DNA of 52,194 nucleotides from an uncultured Oscillospiraceae bacterium (GCA_959596515.1 CAUFXR010000006.1:1-52194); one strand, 5' to 3'; positions 34,531 to 42,610 are shown, counted from the stretch's first letter. The notes: generated from the sequence alone by a model not told the origin. A program made the numbers and translations.

Positions 34531-35408
34531 GTTACTTAGACCAATTCGTCCCCAATGTGTATTTTGAAAAGATTCCGATAAAAAACCTTGTTTCAAACCA
34601 AGATTATCAGCGAAACCTTTCCCAAGCTCACATTGAGAAAGCGGCGGAAAATTTTGACCTTTACCAGATCAATCCCGTAAAGGTCAGCCGCCGTGACGGG
34701 ATTAACTATGTTTTCAACGGTCAGCATACCATTGAGATTGTTGCAAAGGTATCCGGATCTCGGGAGACGCCGGTGTGGTGCATGATATATGATGATCTTT
34801 CCTACTCCCACGAGGCCGATATTTTCGCCAATCAGATGAAGTTTGTGAAACCTCTGCAGCCTTACGAAGTATTCATGGCTAATCTCGAAGCACAGAATCA
34901 GGATCAGCTTATGATTCGTGATTTGGTGGAGTCATACGGTCTTGAAATCGGTGCAAAGAGAGCACCGGGCGTCATCTGTGCCGTCTCCTCGCTTGAAACC
35001 ATTTATCAGAAGTACGGCATTCATGTCCTTAGTCGTGTTCTCCGATTGATTATCGGTGCGTGGGAGGGTGATATGAATTCGTTTTCTGCCAATATTCTCA
35101 ATGCCGTTGCCAAACTTGTTGTCATCTACAAGGGACAATTAAACGAAGAGGTTTTCAAAGAGAAGTGCGGAGCGATGTCCATCAAGGCACTGACGCGCAT
35201 TGCCAAAGAGAGAAGACCGGGTTCTATGGGGTTTGCCGAGGCAATGATTATTGAGTACAACGGAAAAAAGAAAAGTGCCGCATATCGTCTTAATATCCGT
35301 ATGCTATATGAGCGTGATGTTTCTCTTTGGGTTGAGAATGATGCAGGCGAAGAGGAATTTGATGATTCGGAGGAATTTGATTCGCTTCTTGAAACAGAAG
35401 AGGAGTAA
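34527..35408 (+). CDS. Second ParB/sulfiredoxin-fold protein
   Basis: 293 aa, resembling the DUF6551-like ParB-related proteins. The start overlaps the previous stop (GTGA). The N-terminal domain has NLVSNQDYQRNLSQAHIEKAAENFD, INPVKVSRRDGINYVFNGQHTIEIV (GQHT in the position of the ParB GxxR loop) and TPVWCMIYDDLSYSHEADIFANQMK. The C-terminal part is helical and the tail acidic. Last gene of the six-gene operon. Its 3' end and terminator are partly duplicated at 37031. Confidence 0.75.
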   Translation: MSYLDQFVPNVYFEKIPIKNLVSNQDYQRNLSQAHIEKAAENFDLYQINPVKVSRRDGINYVFNGQHTIEIVAKVSGSRETPVWCMIYDDLSYSHEADIFANQMKFVKPLQPYEVFMANLEAQNQDQLMIRDLVESYGLEIGAKRAPGVICAVSSLETIYQKYGIHVLSRVLRLIIGAWEGDMNSFSANILNAVAKLVVIYKGQLNEEVFKEKCGAMSIKALTRIAKERRPGSMGFAEAMIIEYNGKKKSAAYRLNIRMLYERDVSLWVENDAGEEEFDDSEEFDSLLETEEE

Positions 35409-35446
35409 CAACAGCGAACAGACCATGCTGCCTGTTCGCTGTTTGC
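35381..35446 (+). repeat. Direct repeat A: end of ParB-like gene plus terminator
   Basis: 66 bp covering the last codons of the ParB-like gene and a terminator hairpin (CAGCGAACAG / CTGTTCGCTG). The colinear 66-bp copy at 37031-37096 has about 15 differences and no gaps. Confidence 0.85.
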
Positions 35447-35661
35447 ACTTCCGTTTTTAAGACCGCTTCTTCATCTTGTTCCTTACCTATGAGTATTGTT
35501 TCTATGAAAGACAGGTAAAACACAATTATATTTTCGGAAATCGGAAGCAAAATAATATTGAACTTTTTTCTAATTCAACGACTTTTGTATTGACAAATCT
35601 CAATAAACAATTTATACTGAATTTAGTTTCAGTGAAAATAAATTCAGCAAAGGGGTGCGCT

Positions 35662-37029
35662 ATGTTTATAGGTCGGGAAAAGGAGCTTGCCATCATAAAG
35701 AAAGCCCTTTCAAAAAATACTGCAAGCGTTATGGTTTACGGGAAACGAAAAATAGGTAAAACTACGCTTATTACTCACGCACTCAAAAAAGATGCGAATA
35801 AAACCGTCTATTACGAGTGCTTAAAGGCTCCGATGAAAGATAATGTTGACGGACTGATTTCGGTGTTATTGGCGGCAAAGGTTCTGCCTGTCCGGATGTC
35901 TTTTGATAACTTCATTGATCTGTTTGCGTATCTGAATACGCTTCCGGAAACTTTCAATATCGTTATTGACGAGTATCCTTACATGAAAGAGTTCACTCCT
36001 GCAAAAACAGTTGACTCTATGTTCCAGAGTATCATTGACAATCACATCAAAAACATACGGCTTTTTATTTCCGGTTCTCATATTTCAATCATGAAGGATT
36101 TGCTGGAGGAAGGCAATGCTCTGTACGGCAGGTTTGATTCCGTTATCTGTCTGAAAGAATTGGATTACAAAATAACCGCACAGTTTTATGCGGATAAGAC
36201 TCCTTATGATAAGGCCGCCATGTATGCTGTGTTTGGCGGATCGCCTTTTGTCAATGAATTACTGCATCCGAAAGAATCATTGGAGCAGAATATTATCTCC
36301 ACAATCCTCAATCCGTCAAGTGCAATCTTTCATTATGCGGATAATCTGTTGATCTCGGATTTGTCTACAAGCAGCAATGCCGAGCGTATTCTGTTTTCCA
36401 TTGCAAACGGCAAAAAGAAATATTCGGAGATTGAATCGAAACTGTCTATGGACGGAAACGGACTACTCAGTAAACAATTAAAGGTATTGCTGAACATGGA
36501 ACTTGTGTCCAAAGTCGCCCCGATAAATAAGCCCAATAACAATAAAATGGCTCGATACGAACTGACCGACAATCTCCTGCGTTTCTTTTACACCTATGTT
36601 TACAGCAATAAAAGCGCCCTGCAGGTTTTAGGAGCAGAAGCTTTTTATGAGGCGTATATCAAAGATTCCCTTATCACCTTCATATCTTACCGATTTGAAG
36701 ATATATGCCGTTCTTATTTTTCCATGCAAGTCCAAAGCGGAAAACGAAAAGGCATTCTCAACATCGGAACATTTTATTACGATGATGCAAAGGCAAAGAA
36801 GAATGGTGAATTTGATGTTGTTATCAAAACAAAAACCGCTTTTGATATCTACGAAGCAAAATATTTAGCATCACCCATGACCGATAAGCAGATAGAAACC
36901 GAAATTATGCAGGTGCAGGCTATCCCAGAACTAAAAATCGGAACGATAGGGTTTATCTCTATCAATGGATTTGAAAGCGTTCATCCGGGCATTCCTTGTC
37001 TTGACGGCAATGATCTGTATGAGGATTAA
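35662..37029 (+). CDS. AAA ATPase with C-terminal DUF234-like domain
   Basis: 455 aa. Walker A GKRKIGKTT (27-35), Walker B FNIVIDEYPY (Asp103, Glu104), sensor-like LFISGSHIS, a winged-helix part and a C-terminal nuclease-like domain (GEFDVVIKTKTAFDIYEAKY, with D and ExK placement). This is the archaeal-type ATPase/DUF234 architecture, widespread in mobile DNA and of unclear role. ATG 35662 follows AAAGGGG; a frame extends upstream without a start signal. The gene sits alone between direct repeats A and B, as an inserted cassette would. Confidence 0.85.
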   Translation: MFIGREKELAIIKKALSKNTASVMVYGKRKIGKTTLITHALKKDANKTVYYECLKAPMKDNVDGLISVLLAAKVLPVRMSFDNFIDLFAYLNTLPETFNIVIDEYPYMKEFTPAKTVDSMFQSIIDNHIKNIRLFISGSHISIMKDLLEEGNALYGRFDSVICLKELDYKITAQFYADKTPYDKAAMYAVFGGSPFVNELLHPKESLEQNIISTILNPSSAIFHYADNLLISDLSTSSNAERILFSIANGKKKYSEIESKLSMDGNGLLSKQLKVLLNMELVSKVAPINKPNNNKMARYELTDNLLRFFYTYVYSNKSALQVLGAEAFYEAYIKDSLITFISYRFEDICRSYFSMQVQSGKRKGILNIGTFYYDDAKAKKNGEFDVVIKTKTAFDIYEAKYLASPMTDKQIETEIMQVQAIPELKIGTIGFISINGFESVHPGIPCLDGNDLYED

Positions 37030-37030
37030 A

Positions 37031-37096
37031 TTCGCCTCTTGAAACAGATAAAGAGTGCAGGCAGCGAACAGATTATACGGTCTGTTCGCTGTTTGC
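37031..37096 (+). repeat. Direct repeat B, right flank of ATPase cassette
   Basis: About 78% identical to 35381-35446, including a terminator hairpin with changed loop (CAGCGAACAG / CTGTTCGCTG, then TTTGCTTTT). It also terminates the ATPase gene. It begins one base after the ATPase stop codon. Confidence 0.85.
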
Positions 37097-37098
37097 TT

Positions 37099-37500
37099 TT
37101 ACATTTGCTGTGAGTCATTTGCAGTCGGTTCACTGTATTCAATGGGATGTTCCTGCATCTCGAATGCTTCATTGGTGATAAGCCGATACACGCCGGGGTT
37201 GAATAGGTCACGCTGTATTCTGTCGGCATCCTGCATCAAGAAGTCTTTTGCAGGGATTGTTTCATCCCCGATTCGGATGTGTTCGACTTCATTGTCAAGC
37301 AGGTCTTTGATATCTCCGGGTGTCAGTCGGATATCGCCTTGTACGGTGCGCACATCTATGGTGCAGTCGCTGTAATCCATAATGCGCCCTTTTATTGTAT
37401 ATTGGATTTCTTCATATTCACTCTGTTCCTTCTCGTATTGCCTGATACCTGCGGATACAATCGGAGTAAAGGCTTCGGTGTCATCTACCAATGCTTTGAA
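37099..37500 (-). pseudogene. C-terminal part of a gene split by an in-frame TGA
   Basis: 133 codons continue in the same frame as the gene above it, right after its TGA at 37501-37503. There is no ATG and no ribosome binding site. The first possible start is a TTG at 37491. It is acidic, with strand-rich DYSDCTIDVRTVQGDIRLTPGDIKDLLDNEVEHIRIGDE. It is probably the second half of one ancestral protein of about 249 aa. Confidence 0.55.
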
Positions 37501-37848
37501 TCACTTTGCAAAGTCCATGATCACGGGCAGGTCGGGACTGTCGCAGAAAAAACTGCCGGCTTCACTGTCAAAATGAATTTGGCGAATGTTGGGATCGTCC
37601 TTAAAGGCTTCCTTGAAAGCGGCATCCCATTCATATCCGTTTCCGTGTGTGCAGAATCCCTGCCGATCTCTTTCCGGCTGTCCGATTTCTTTTGCGTAGG
37701 CATCAAAGGCTGCCTGCCCGTAATCCGCATATTCGTCTTCGAGAAAGCTGAAAGCGAGGCACAGGCTATAGTCGCCGTTATCGTGTGCTACGATATAGAA
37801 TGGCGATATTTCTTTGTTGAATTCATTGATTTGCTCATTTACGGTCAT
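37501..37848 (-). CDS. Imm51-like protein, probably shortened
   Basis: 115 aa. FYIVAHDNGDYSLCLAFSFLEDE, HGNGYEWDAAFKEAF and HFDSEAGSFFCDSPDLPVIMDFAK resemble the Imm51 immunity-protein pattern (GxGYxW, then FDxEAxxF). No toxin gene is next to it. The stop at 37501 may be a nonsense mutation, because the frame goes on. It starts 16 bp after the stop of the recombinase fragment at 37865, which precedes it on the minus strand. Confidence 0.5.
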   Translation of the reverse strand: MTVNEQINEFNKEISPFYIVAHDNGDYSLCLAFSFLEDEYADYGQAAFDAYAKEIGQPERDRQGFCTHGNGYEWDAAFKEAFKDDPNIRQIHFDSEAGSFFCDSPDLPVIMDFAK

Positions 37849-37864
37849 TTCAATTTTCTCCTTT

Positions 37865-38563
37865 TCATTCTGTTTCTTCGATATTTATCTCCACTTCATA
37901 TCCACCGCCGAAGATAACGAGCAGTCTTCCGTCTTTGAACACCTTGATGCATTCTATCATCTGTCTTACGATGGATTCATCGTAGGTATCCTTGTTCGAT
38001 TCTCTCTCATCGATAATGGACTGGATTGTTTTTAATCGCTCCTGAAGTTCACCGTCTTTCTGATTACTTTCTTGAATTGCTGTTATCCTGTTCCGCAGTT
38101 GCTGTATCTGTTCGGAGATGGATTTGAATTCATCCTCATATTCCTCGATATCTTCACCGTTTTCTACGGTGCTGTTTACAAGGGCGAGCATTCTCTTGTT
38201 GAGGGCATCGATCCGTCTTTCAAGCAGGTCAATCTCGTCTGATCCGCCGTTGAGGCCGATTGCTTCTCCGATGGTAGAACGCATAAGCATACGGTATGTG
38301 GCAGCGTTTTCGGCATTGAATTTGTTAATGGCTCTGACGACTGCCTTCTTTAACTGTTCTTCTTCCACGGTGAGAGAGTCCGTACAGTATTTTGTTCCGT
38401 AGTCAAGCCGGCTGCAGCACCGCCATACAACCTTCTTTTTGCCTTTTTTGCTCCATGTTACCCGTCTGTATTTCGATCCGCATTCACCGCACTGGAGAAC
38501 ATCTTTTAGTGCATATTTGGAGTATTTACCCGTACTTGTTAACCTCTTTGAATTTGATGTCAT
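37865..38563 (-). pseudogene. C-terminal half of a large serine recombinase
   Basis: 232 codons with a zinc ribbon (LQCGECGSKYRRV...WRCCSRLDYGTKYC), a coiled coil (EIDLLERRIDALNKRMLALVN...ISEQIQQLRNRITAIQE) and a C-terminal recombinase tail (YDESIVRQMIECIKVF). The catalytic and Recombinase domains are missing. The coding frame is closed just upstream by TGA, at a junction with another truncated gene at about 38564-38600. It may be a stand-alone product, but a decayed recombinase is more likely. Confidence 0.75.
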
Positions 38564-38659
38564 AGTAATAGTTCAAAGCCCCAATCACGAGGCATCGTAT
38601 TTATAGAGCTGGAAGAATGTACAGATAGCTTATGGTCTAATGACCCAGGGATAGAGCGA

Positions 38660-38896
38660 TTGCTATGCGACTATATAGAAGTTAAGGGTGTAAAAATCCC
38701 AGTATTTAACACAAAATTGTCAGAAGCCTTGAACGAATGGACTGAAACCCAGAGGACTGTTCTTTTACAAAACGTCATACTTAAAATCCCATTGAATCAA
38801 ATTGCAGATGAACTTAGAATCAGCACTCGTATGGCTGAGAAGCATAAGCACAATGCCATAATGTTTCTAAAAAGGAGGTTGATTCACCATGAGTAG
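38660..38896 (+). CDS. Sigma-70 region 4-like protein, 5' end uncertain
   Basis: 78 aa from TTG 38660. WTETQRTVLLQNVILKIPLNQIADELRISTRMAEKHKHNAIMFLKRRL is a region 4-like helix-turn-helix, as in the Orf7-type regulators of Tn916-like elements. The frame is open back past 38575 with plausible codons but no start. The natural N-terminus was probably lost at the junction with the recombinase fragment. AAAGGAGG before the next gene lies inside its end. Confidence 0.65.
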   Translation: MLCDYIEVKGVKIPVFNTKLSEALNEWTETQRTVLLQNVILKIPLNQIADELRISTRMAEKHKHNAIMFLKRRLIHHE

Positions 38897-39194
38897 ACAT
38901 AATGAAAAAAAGAGGAATATAGTTCCGCCTGCTGATATCATTCTAAATATGCTCAATGAAAAGCCTGGCGCTGATCTTGATTTGCTGGACTTCTATAAAG
39001 GATACATACGAAGGGCATCTATTGAATCAAGTTATTCAGAAGAAGGGTTTGATAAAGGGAAACATATCAATGAAGATTTGAGACAGGAAATCGAAATTGC
39101 CTTTCTAAAAGGTTTGGTGTCACTGCGGCATAACATATGCAAAAAAGGCAGTACAGTCTTTGTTATTGTGCCGTCAAAAAGCTGGTTTGATTAA
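38889..39194 (+). CDS. Tn916 Orf8-like HTH protein
   Basis: 101 aa (IVPPADIILNMLNEKPGADLDLLDFYKGYIRRAS...). In Tn916/Tn1549-type elements a similar small helix-turn-helix protein follows the sigma-like gene and precedes Xis and Int, exactly as here. It overlaps the previous gene by 8 bp, with AAAGGAGG upstream. Likely part of the control of excision. Confidence 0.7.
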   Translation: MSRHNEKKRNIVPPADIILNMLNEKPGADLDLLDFYKGYIRRASIESSYSEEGFDKGKHINEDLRQEIEIAFLKGLVSLRHNICKKGSTVFVIVPSKSWFD

Positions 39195-39218
39195 CATCTA
39201 ATGTAAATACATTAGATG
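39195..39218. promoter_or_regulatory. Palindrome after HTH gene
   Basis: CATCTAATGTA (39195-39205) and TACATTAGATG (39208-39218) are exact inverted copies around two A residues, a typical dimer-binding site just upstream of the RNA candidate's promoter. Confidence 0.65.
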
Positions 39219-39238
39219 CTATATAAAAACTCCGTACC

Positions 39239-39392
39239 TTGACAAATATGCTTTCAGCATCATGGTAATATATCGCGCAACTATCCGGGGAGCGGCGCTT
39301 TAAAAGCGATAATCCGTTGATTGCCCAACAACGGCTGCGATGATCCGGGATTATGAGACTTGCCGTATTGTGCTTGACGGCGCCGCTTTTTT
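39239..39392 (+). ncRNA. Candidate small structured RNA or attenuator before xis
   Basis: TTGACA (39239-39244) and TAATAT (39266-39271, long 21-nt spacing) precede a GC-rich stretch. GCGGCGC (39292-39298) can pair with GCGCCGC (39380-39386), which is followed by T6 (39387-39392). Inside, ATAATCC (39309-39315) pairs with GGATTAT (39348-39354), and an alternative CCGTTG/CAACGG hairpin (39314-39319 with 39329-39334) competes for two bases. This fits a terminated RNA of about 110 nt or a leader controlling xis/int. No coding frame is present in 39195-39548. A second hairpin (GCATCGG...CCGATGC) follows at about 39400-39424. Confidence 0.5.
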
Positions 39393-39548
39393 GCGGCCGC
39401 ATCGGCCTTGCATAACCGATGCGATGCGGTTTAACTTTGTGCAATCATTGCATAAAGTAGCATGGGTCAGCCGGCGTGATGTATCCCTTGGCGGATGGGT
39501 CCGAAAAAATCCGCTTGTGCAAAAGTGAAAAAAGGAGTTTGATAATCA

Positions 39549-39800
39549 ATGGAACATACGGTAGACGAAATCAGAGAAATTATTGGTTCAGACTCTGAGA
39601 TGGCTAAAAAAATAAACTCCATGCCCTACAATTTACAGTTGGAAGATCTGATGGGCTTCTTTAATTTTTGCGAGTCAACTACTCGAAAATTAACACACCA
39701 GCCAGGCTTTCCGTATATGAAGACTGGAATTTCAAAGATTCTTATTCCGCGCCCGCTGTTTTTGGAGTGGTATTATACCCATTGTTTTTACCGAAAGTGA
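39549..39800 (+). CDS. Excisionase-like protein
   Basis: 83 aa. LEDLMGFFNFCESTTRKLTHQPGFPYMKTGISKILIPRPLFLEWYYTH has the winged-helix layout of Xis/MerR-like excisionases (helix-turn-helix, then the xxxGxxxLIPRPLFLEW wing). It lies directly upstream of the integrase. GGAG at 39534-39537 supports the ATG. Confidence 0.75.
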   Translation: MEHTVDEIREIIGSDSEMAKKINSMPYNLQLEDLMGFFNFCESTTRKLTHQPGFPYMKTGISKILIPRPLFLEWYYTHCFYRK

Positions 39801-39838
39801 AGCAAAACGAAATTTGACAAATTCAAATTTGGGGTTAT

Positions 39839-39893
39839 TCTATTAAGCAGATAGGAAATTTGCACCTTGAAAACTAAATACCTGCTTAATAGA
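39839..39893. promoter_or_regulatory. 12-bp inverted repeat between xis and int
   Basis: TCTATTAAGCAG (39839-39850) and CTGCTTAATAGA (39882-39893) are exact inverted copies 31 bp apart. They may be integrase or Xis arm sites, or an attenuator ahead of int. Confidence 0.6.
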
Positions 39894-39942
39894 TATTCCG
39901 CATTGCTTCAATAAACAAGATAATGAAAGGTTTGTTGAAGAA

Positions 39943-41181
39943 ATGAAAACGACAAAAACAAAAGCAAAGCCTTCAGCTAACAAAACCAAAAGATCCAGAA
40001 ACGGCACCGGCCATGTCCGATTGCGCGCTGATGGGCGCTGGGAAGGGCAGTATTATTTTGAGGGAGAGCGCAAAAGCTGTTACGGCCAAACGGAAGAAGA
40101 ATGTCAGGGGAAACTGAATGTTGTGTTAGGCAAGATTTATCGCGGATCTTATGTGGACGGCAGTATGATGCCTTTTTACACATATATGCATTTCTGGCAT
40201 GAGAAATATATTCTTGTGAGGCCGGCGACGCATACGAATTATGAGACATATATTGAAAAGCACATCTATCATTCTAAGCTTGGCAGCATCCCTCTTAAAA
40301 AATTGTGCCTGGAAGATTTTATTGATTTTTTCCGTGAAAAGGAGCTTTCCGGAAGGCTGGACAAGAAGCCGGGCGGCCTTGCGCCAAAGACGCTGCGCAA
40401 TATGCGCAATATGATGTCGGAAGCCTTGGCCCATGCTGTAAACCGTCTTCAGTGGCTGGATCGCAATCCCATAGAGGGCCTGAAAACACCTAAAGTCTCT
40501 CCACCTCAAATTCAAGTGTACAGCAAATCCCATCAAACCTGTATCGAACAGGCTGCCTTGTGCCATGAAGACAAAAATGCGCTTATGGTACTGATTGACC
40601 TGTATACAGGCTTACGCATCGGGGAGCTGTGCGGTCTTAGCTGGCTTGATTTTGGCCCGGGAAAGGAATATTTTAAGATTCAGTGTATCTTAGAGAGATT
40701 GTCGAAAAAATGGGCGGAGAACAGAAGCGAGTATCAAAGGATCTTTATGGTTGGAGGCAAAGAGGATGGAGCTACCGCCCTGTATCTTGGCCCTCCCAAA
40801 ACGGAAAGCGGAAAACGCGTGGTATATACGAACGATCAGGCGGTATTAGGCTTTAACCGGATAGAGGCTTATCAGAAAAAGATGGGCTTTTACCGTCCGG
40901 ATGGATTTGTATTTGTAAATCAGAAAGGAAATCCCTATGAGCCCAGAGCCTATAACAAGCTGTATCGTGACGTGCTTCAGAGAGCCGGTGTGGATTATAG
41001 AAAGTTCCACACGCTCCGGCATACTTTCGCCACGCGGGCTTTTGAGTTGGCTTTTGATATTCCCACTCTGGCAGAAATTTTGGGACATGCTCAAAAGACG
41101 ACTACGGAGAATATGTACGGCCATTCGTTGGACGACACAAAGAAAAGTGCTATGGCTCGCTTCAATCGCAGCGCCGGGTAA
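39943..41181 (+). CDS. int: Tyrosine recombinase (phage/ICE integrase)
   Basis: 412 aa, full length. It has an N-terminal AP2-like arm-binding segment (GTGHVRLRADGRWEGQYYFEG), a SAM-like core-binding domain (about 75-180) and a catalytic domain with Arg225 (TGLRIGEL), Lys near 291, HTLRH (His356, Arg359), GHAQ (His382) and nucleophile Tyr392 (MYGHS). It should catalyse integration and excision of the element, probably at the initiator tRNA gene 0.4 kb downstream. AAAGG precedes the ATG by about 12 nt. Terminator at 41286. Confidence 0.95.
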   Translation: MKTTKTKAKPSANKTKRSRNGTGHVRLRADGRWEGQYYFEGERKSCYGQTEEECQGKLNVVLGKIYRGSYVDGSMMPFYTYMHFWHEKYILVRPATHTNYETYIEKHIYHSKLGSIPLKKLCLEDFIDFFREKELSGRLDKKPGGLAPKTLRNMRNMMSEALAHAVNRLQWLDRNPIEGLKTPKVSPPQIQVYSKSHQTCIEQAALCHEDKNALMVLIDLYTGLRIGELCGLSWLDFGPGKEYFKIQCILERLSKKWAENRSEYQRIFMVGGKEDGATALYLGPPKTESGKRVVYTNDQAVLGFNRIEAYQKKMGFYRPDGFVFVNQKGNPYEPRAYNKLYRDVLQRAGVDYRKFHTLRHTFATRAFELAFDIPTLAEILGHAQKTTTENMYGHSLDDTKKSAMARFNRSAG

Positions 41182-41285
41182 GGAATATTCGGCATAGTAA
41201 GGAGGAGACAGAATATGAGTGAATCTTGACAATAGCGGTCAGAATAGCGGTCAAATTCTTGAAAATGACGGCTGAGAACAAAAAA

Positions 41286-41326
41286 GCAAGCCGTGTCAGA
41301 ATGAATTATCATCCAACACGGCTTGC
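41286..41326. terminator. Terminator-like hairpin after int
   Basis: An 11-bp perfect stem (41286-41296 with 41316-41326) with a 19-nt loop, A-rich on both sides. Before it AATAGCGGTCA occurs twice (41230-41255). Confidence 0.6.
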
Positions 41327-41423
41327 AAAAGTCCTAAATCATAAAAGAAGGGGGATTCACGGAGAATTATAGGATAAAAATAAAATGAGGAAACCCGCAA
41401 AGCAAGCGTCCATGCGGGTCGAG

Positions 41424-41498
41424 TGGTTTCGGTGGCAAAATTTAAACCTGCGCTTCTGGGTTGTGAGCCCAACGAGCTGCCAACTGCTCCGCCCCGCG
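41424..41498 (-). pseudogene. tRNA-fMet pseudogene
   Basis: Aligns over its whole length with the tRNA at 21199-21274 but has many changes: the anticodon reads CAC instead of CAT, and the T-arm and acceptor 3' side (now ending CGAAACCA) no longer pair. The 5' half and the adjacent terminator region remain close to the 21199 copy. Confidence 0.85.
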
Positions 41499-41522
41499 AT
41501 ATGGGAAGAATATGAAAATAAA

Positions 41523-41552
41523 AACGGAGAATCCTGCAAACAGGACTCTCCG
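41523..41552 (-). terminator. Terminator of tRNA-fMet
   Basis: Same stem as 21300-21328, followed on the minus strand by TTTTTATTTTC. Located 6 bp beyond the tRNA 3' end. Confidence 0.8.
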
Positions 41553-41557
41553 CAGCA

Positions 41558-41634
<77 letters not shown>

Positions 41635-41705
41635 ATTTATAGCCCCAACTTGGGTGCTATAATAGTATACTCTATCACAAAGGAAAAATCAAGTTTTTTT
41701 TAAAC

Positions 41706-42032
41706 TTAAACGGCTTTTCTCAATGTGGAAGCCTCTCTCTTCCCATAAGACGGCGCTTTTTTCACTTCGGCGGCGGAAAAAATAACAGAACGCCTTTTCC
41801 GTTTATCCGCGCTGCGCCGGCTTTGGAAATAACAGCAACCGACGCCCAGGAAAGCCAAAACAGTCATCGCGAGGCCCATCAGGGAATTGACTGGGGCGGC
41901 GGAGAGAAACGAAAAGATTCCCATCAGCACGCAAAGGATTTGAACCCACAGGCTTTCCTGATCTTTTCCCTGAAATTTTTTCCGACAATAAACGACGGTA
42001 CCCAACAAAAGAACGCCTAGTATATAATTCAT
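41706..42032 (-). CDS. Small membrane protein
   Basis: 108 aa with three hydrophobic segments (residues about 1-16, 29-46, 50-68) and a very basic C-terminal tail (SRRSADKRKRRSVIF...KKAPSYGKREASTLRKAV). AAGGAG is 8 nt before the ATG. No family recognised. First chromosomal gene after the island. Confidence 0.68.
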   Translation of the reverse strand: MNYILGVLLLGTVVYCRKKFQGKDQESLWVQILCVLMGIFSFLSAAPVNSLMGLAMTVLAFLGVGCCYFQSRRSADKRKRRSVIFSAAEVKKAPSYGKREASTLRKAV

Positions 42033-42237
42033 AACGCTTTCTCCTTATAGAATATTTATTTGTAGATCATTTGTTCTGTAACCATTATAGCATATATGTT
42101 CGATTAATTGCAAGAGGAAAATGAAATTTTTCGTACATTTGTTTTGTGTTTTGAAACCGATAGAGTTTTCCGGCTTCTAACCAGATGCTTCACAAACAAC
42201 AGGTTGAGTGCGGCAAAATTTTTTTATTGCCAATTTA

Positions 42238-42266
42238 TTGCCAAAAAACGAAATTTGGGGTAAAAT
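42238..42266 (+). promoter_or_regulatory. Promoter for small ORF pair
   Basis: TTGCCA (42238-42243), 17-bp spacer, TAAAAT (42261-42266), 61 bp before the small gene at 42328. Confidence 0.55.
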
Positions 42267-42327
42267 AAAAAGAACAAAAGTTCTATTTTTAAGTTAAAAA
42301 GTAGTGGTGAGAAGGGAACGAAAATGA

Positions 42328-42462
42328 ATGGAAGACAAGGATCTGATGATTTATTTAATGAAAGAGAATATTAAGCTGCGGGAAAAACTTCGGGAGATAG
42401 AGGAGACCTCCAACTATTGGTTTCAGGAATGTAGGGAGTTGAGGAAACGAAATGAGAAATAG
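42328..42462 (+). CDS. Small 44-aa helical protein
   Basis: MEDKDLMIYLMKENIKLREK... predicts one long charged helix or coiled coil (MIYLMKENIKLREKLREIEE). AAGGGA is upstream of the ATG, a promoter lies before it, and it overlaps a second small frame by 11 bp. Function unknown. Confidence 0.5.
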   Translation: MEDKDLMIYLMKENIKLREKLREIEETSNYWFQECRELRKRNEK

Positions 42463-42610
42463 GAGAAACCCCAGAGATGAATTTGCTAGGGCGGAAGCGC
42501 AGTGGTTAACAGTGCCGGACTGGGACGCGCCAAAGCGAAGAATTTCTCGAAGGAGAAGTTTATACGCCTGTATCAACGGAATGAAAAAGAAAGCCGCCGG
42601 GATCAGATGA
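42452..42610 (+). CDS. Small 52-aa basic protein
   Basis: Very Arg/Lys-rich (MRNRRNPRDEFARAEAQW, PKRRISRRRSLYACINGMKKK). Its start overlaps the preceding small gene, and its last codons form the left arm of the hairpin at 42589. It may be a short nucleic-acid-binding peptide or a spurious frame. Confidence 0.4.
   Translation: MRNRRNPRDEFARAEAQWLTVPDWDAPKRRISRRRSLYACINGMKKKAAGIR

Larger units (their letters stand above)
12558..41557. mobile_element. Composite genomic island built of decayed ICE/IME parts
   Basis: The left edge (about 12558) cuts a TetR gene. The right edge is the 3' end of an intact tRNA-fMet gene (41558). Inside are two ICE-like ParM ends, a third element with sigma/HTH/Xis/Int at its right end, serine recombinases, and a second tRNA-fMet. 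Many genes are truncated at internal junctions (about 12558, 16600 and 38564). No relaxase, coupling protein or type IV secretion genes are present, so it is not self-transmissible as it stands. Boundaries are approximate, and the parts were probably acquired separately. Confidence 0.65.

Noticed and set aside
37865..38563. A functional stand-alone zinc-ribbon partner for the zinc-ribbon-less recombinase at 30563
   Set aside because: Attractive, but it is on the other strand, 5 kb away, starts at a gene-truncation junction and looks like an ordinary recombinase C-terminus.
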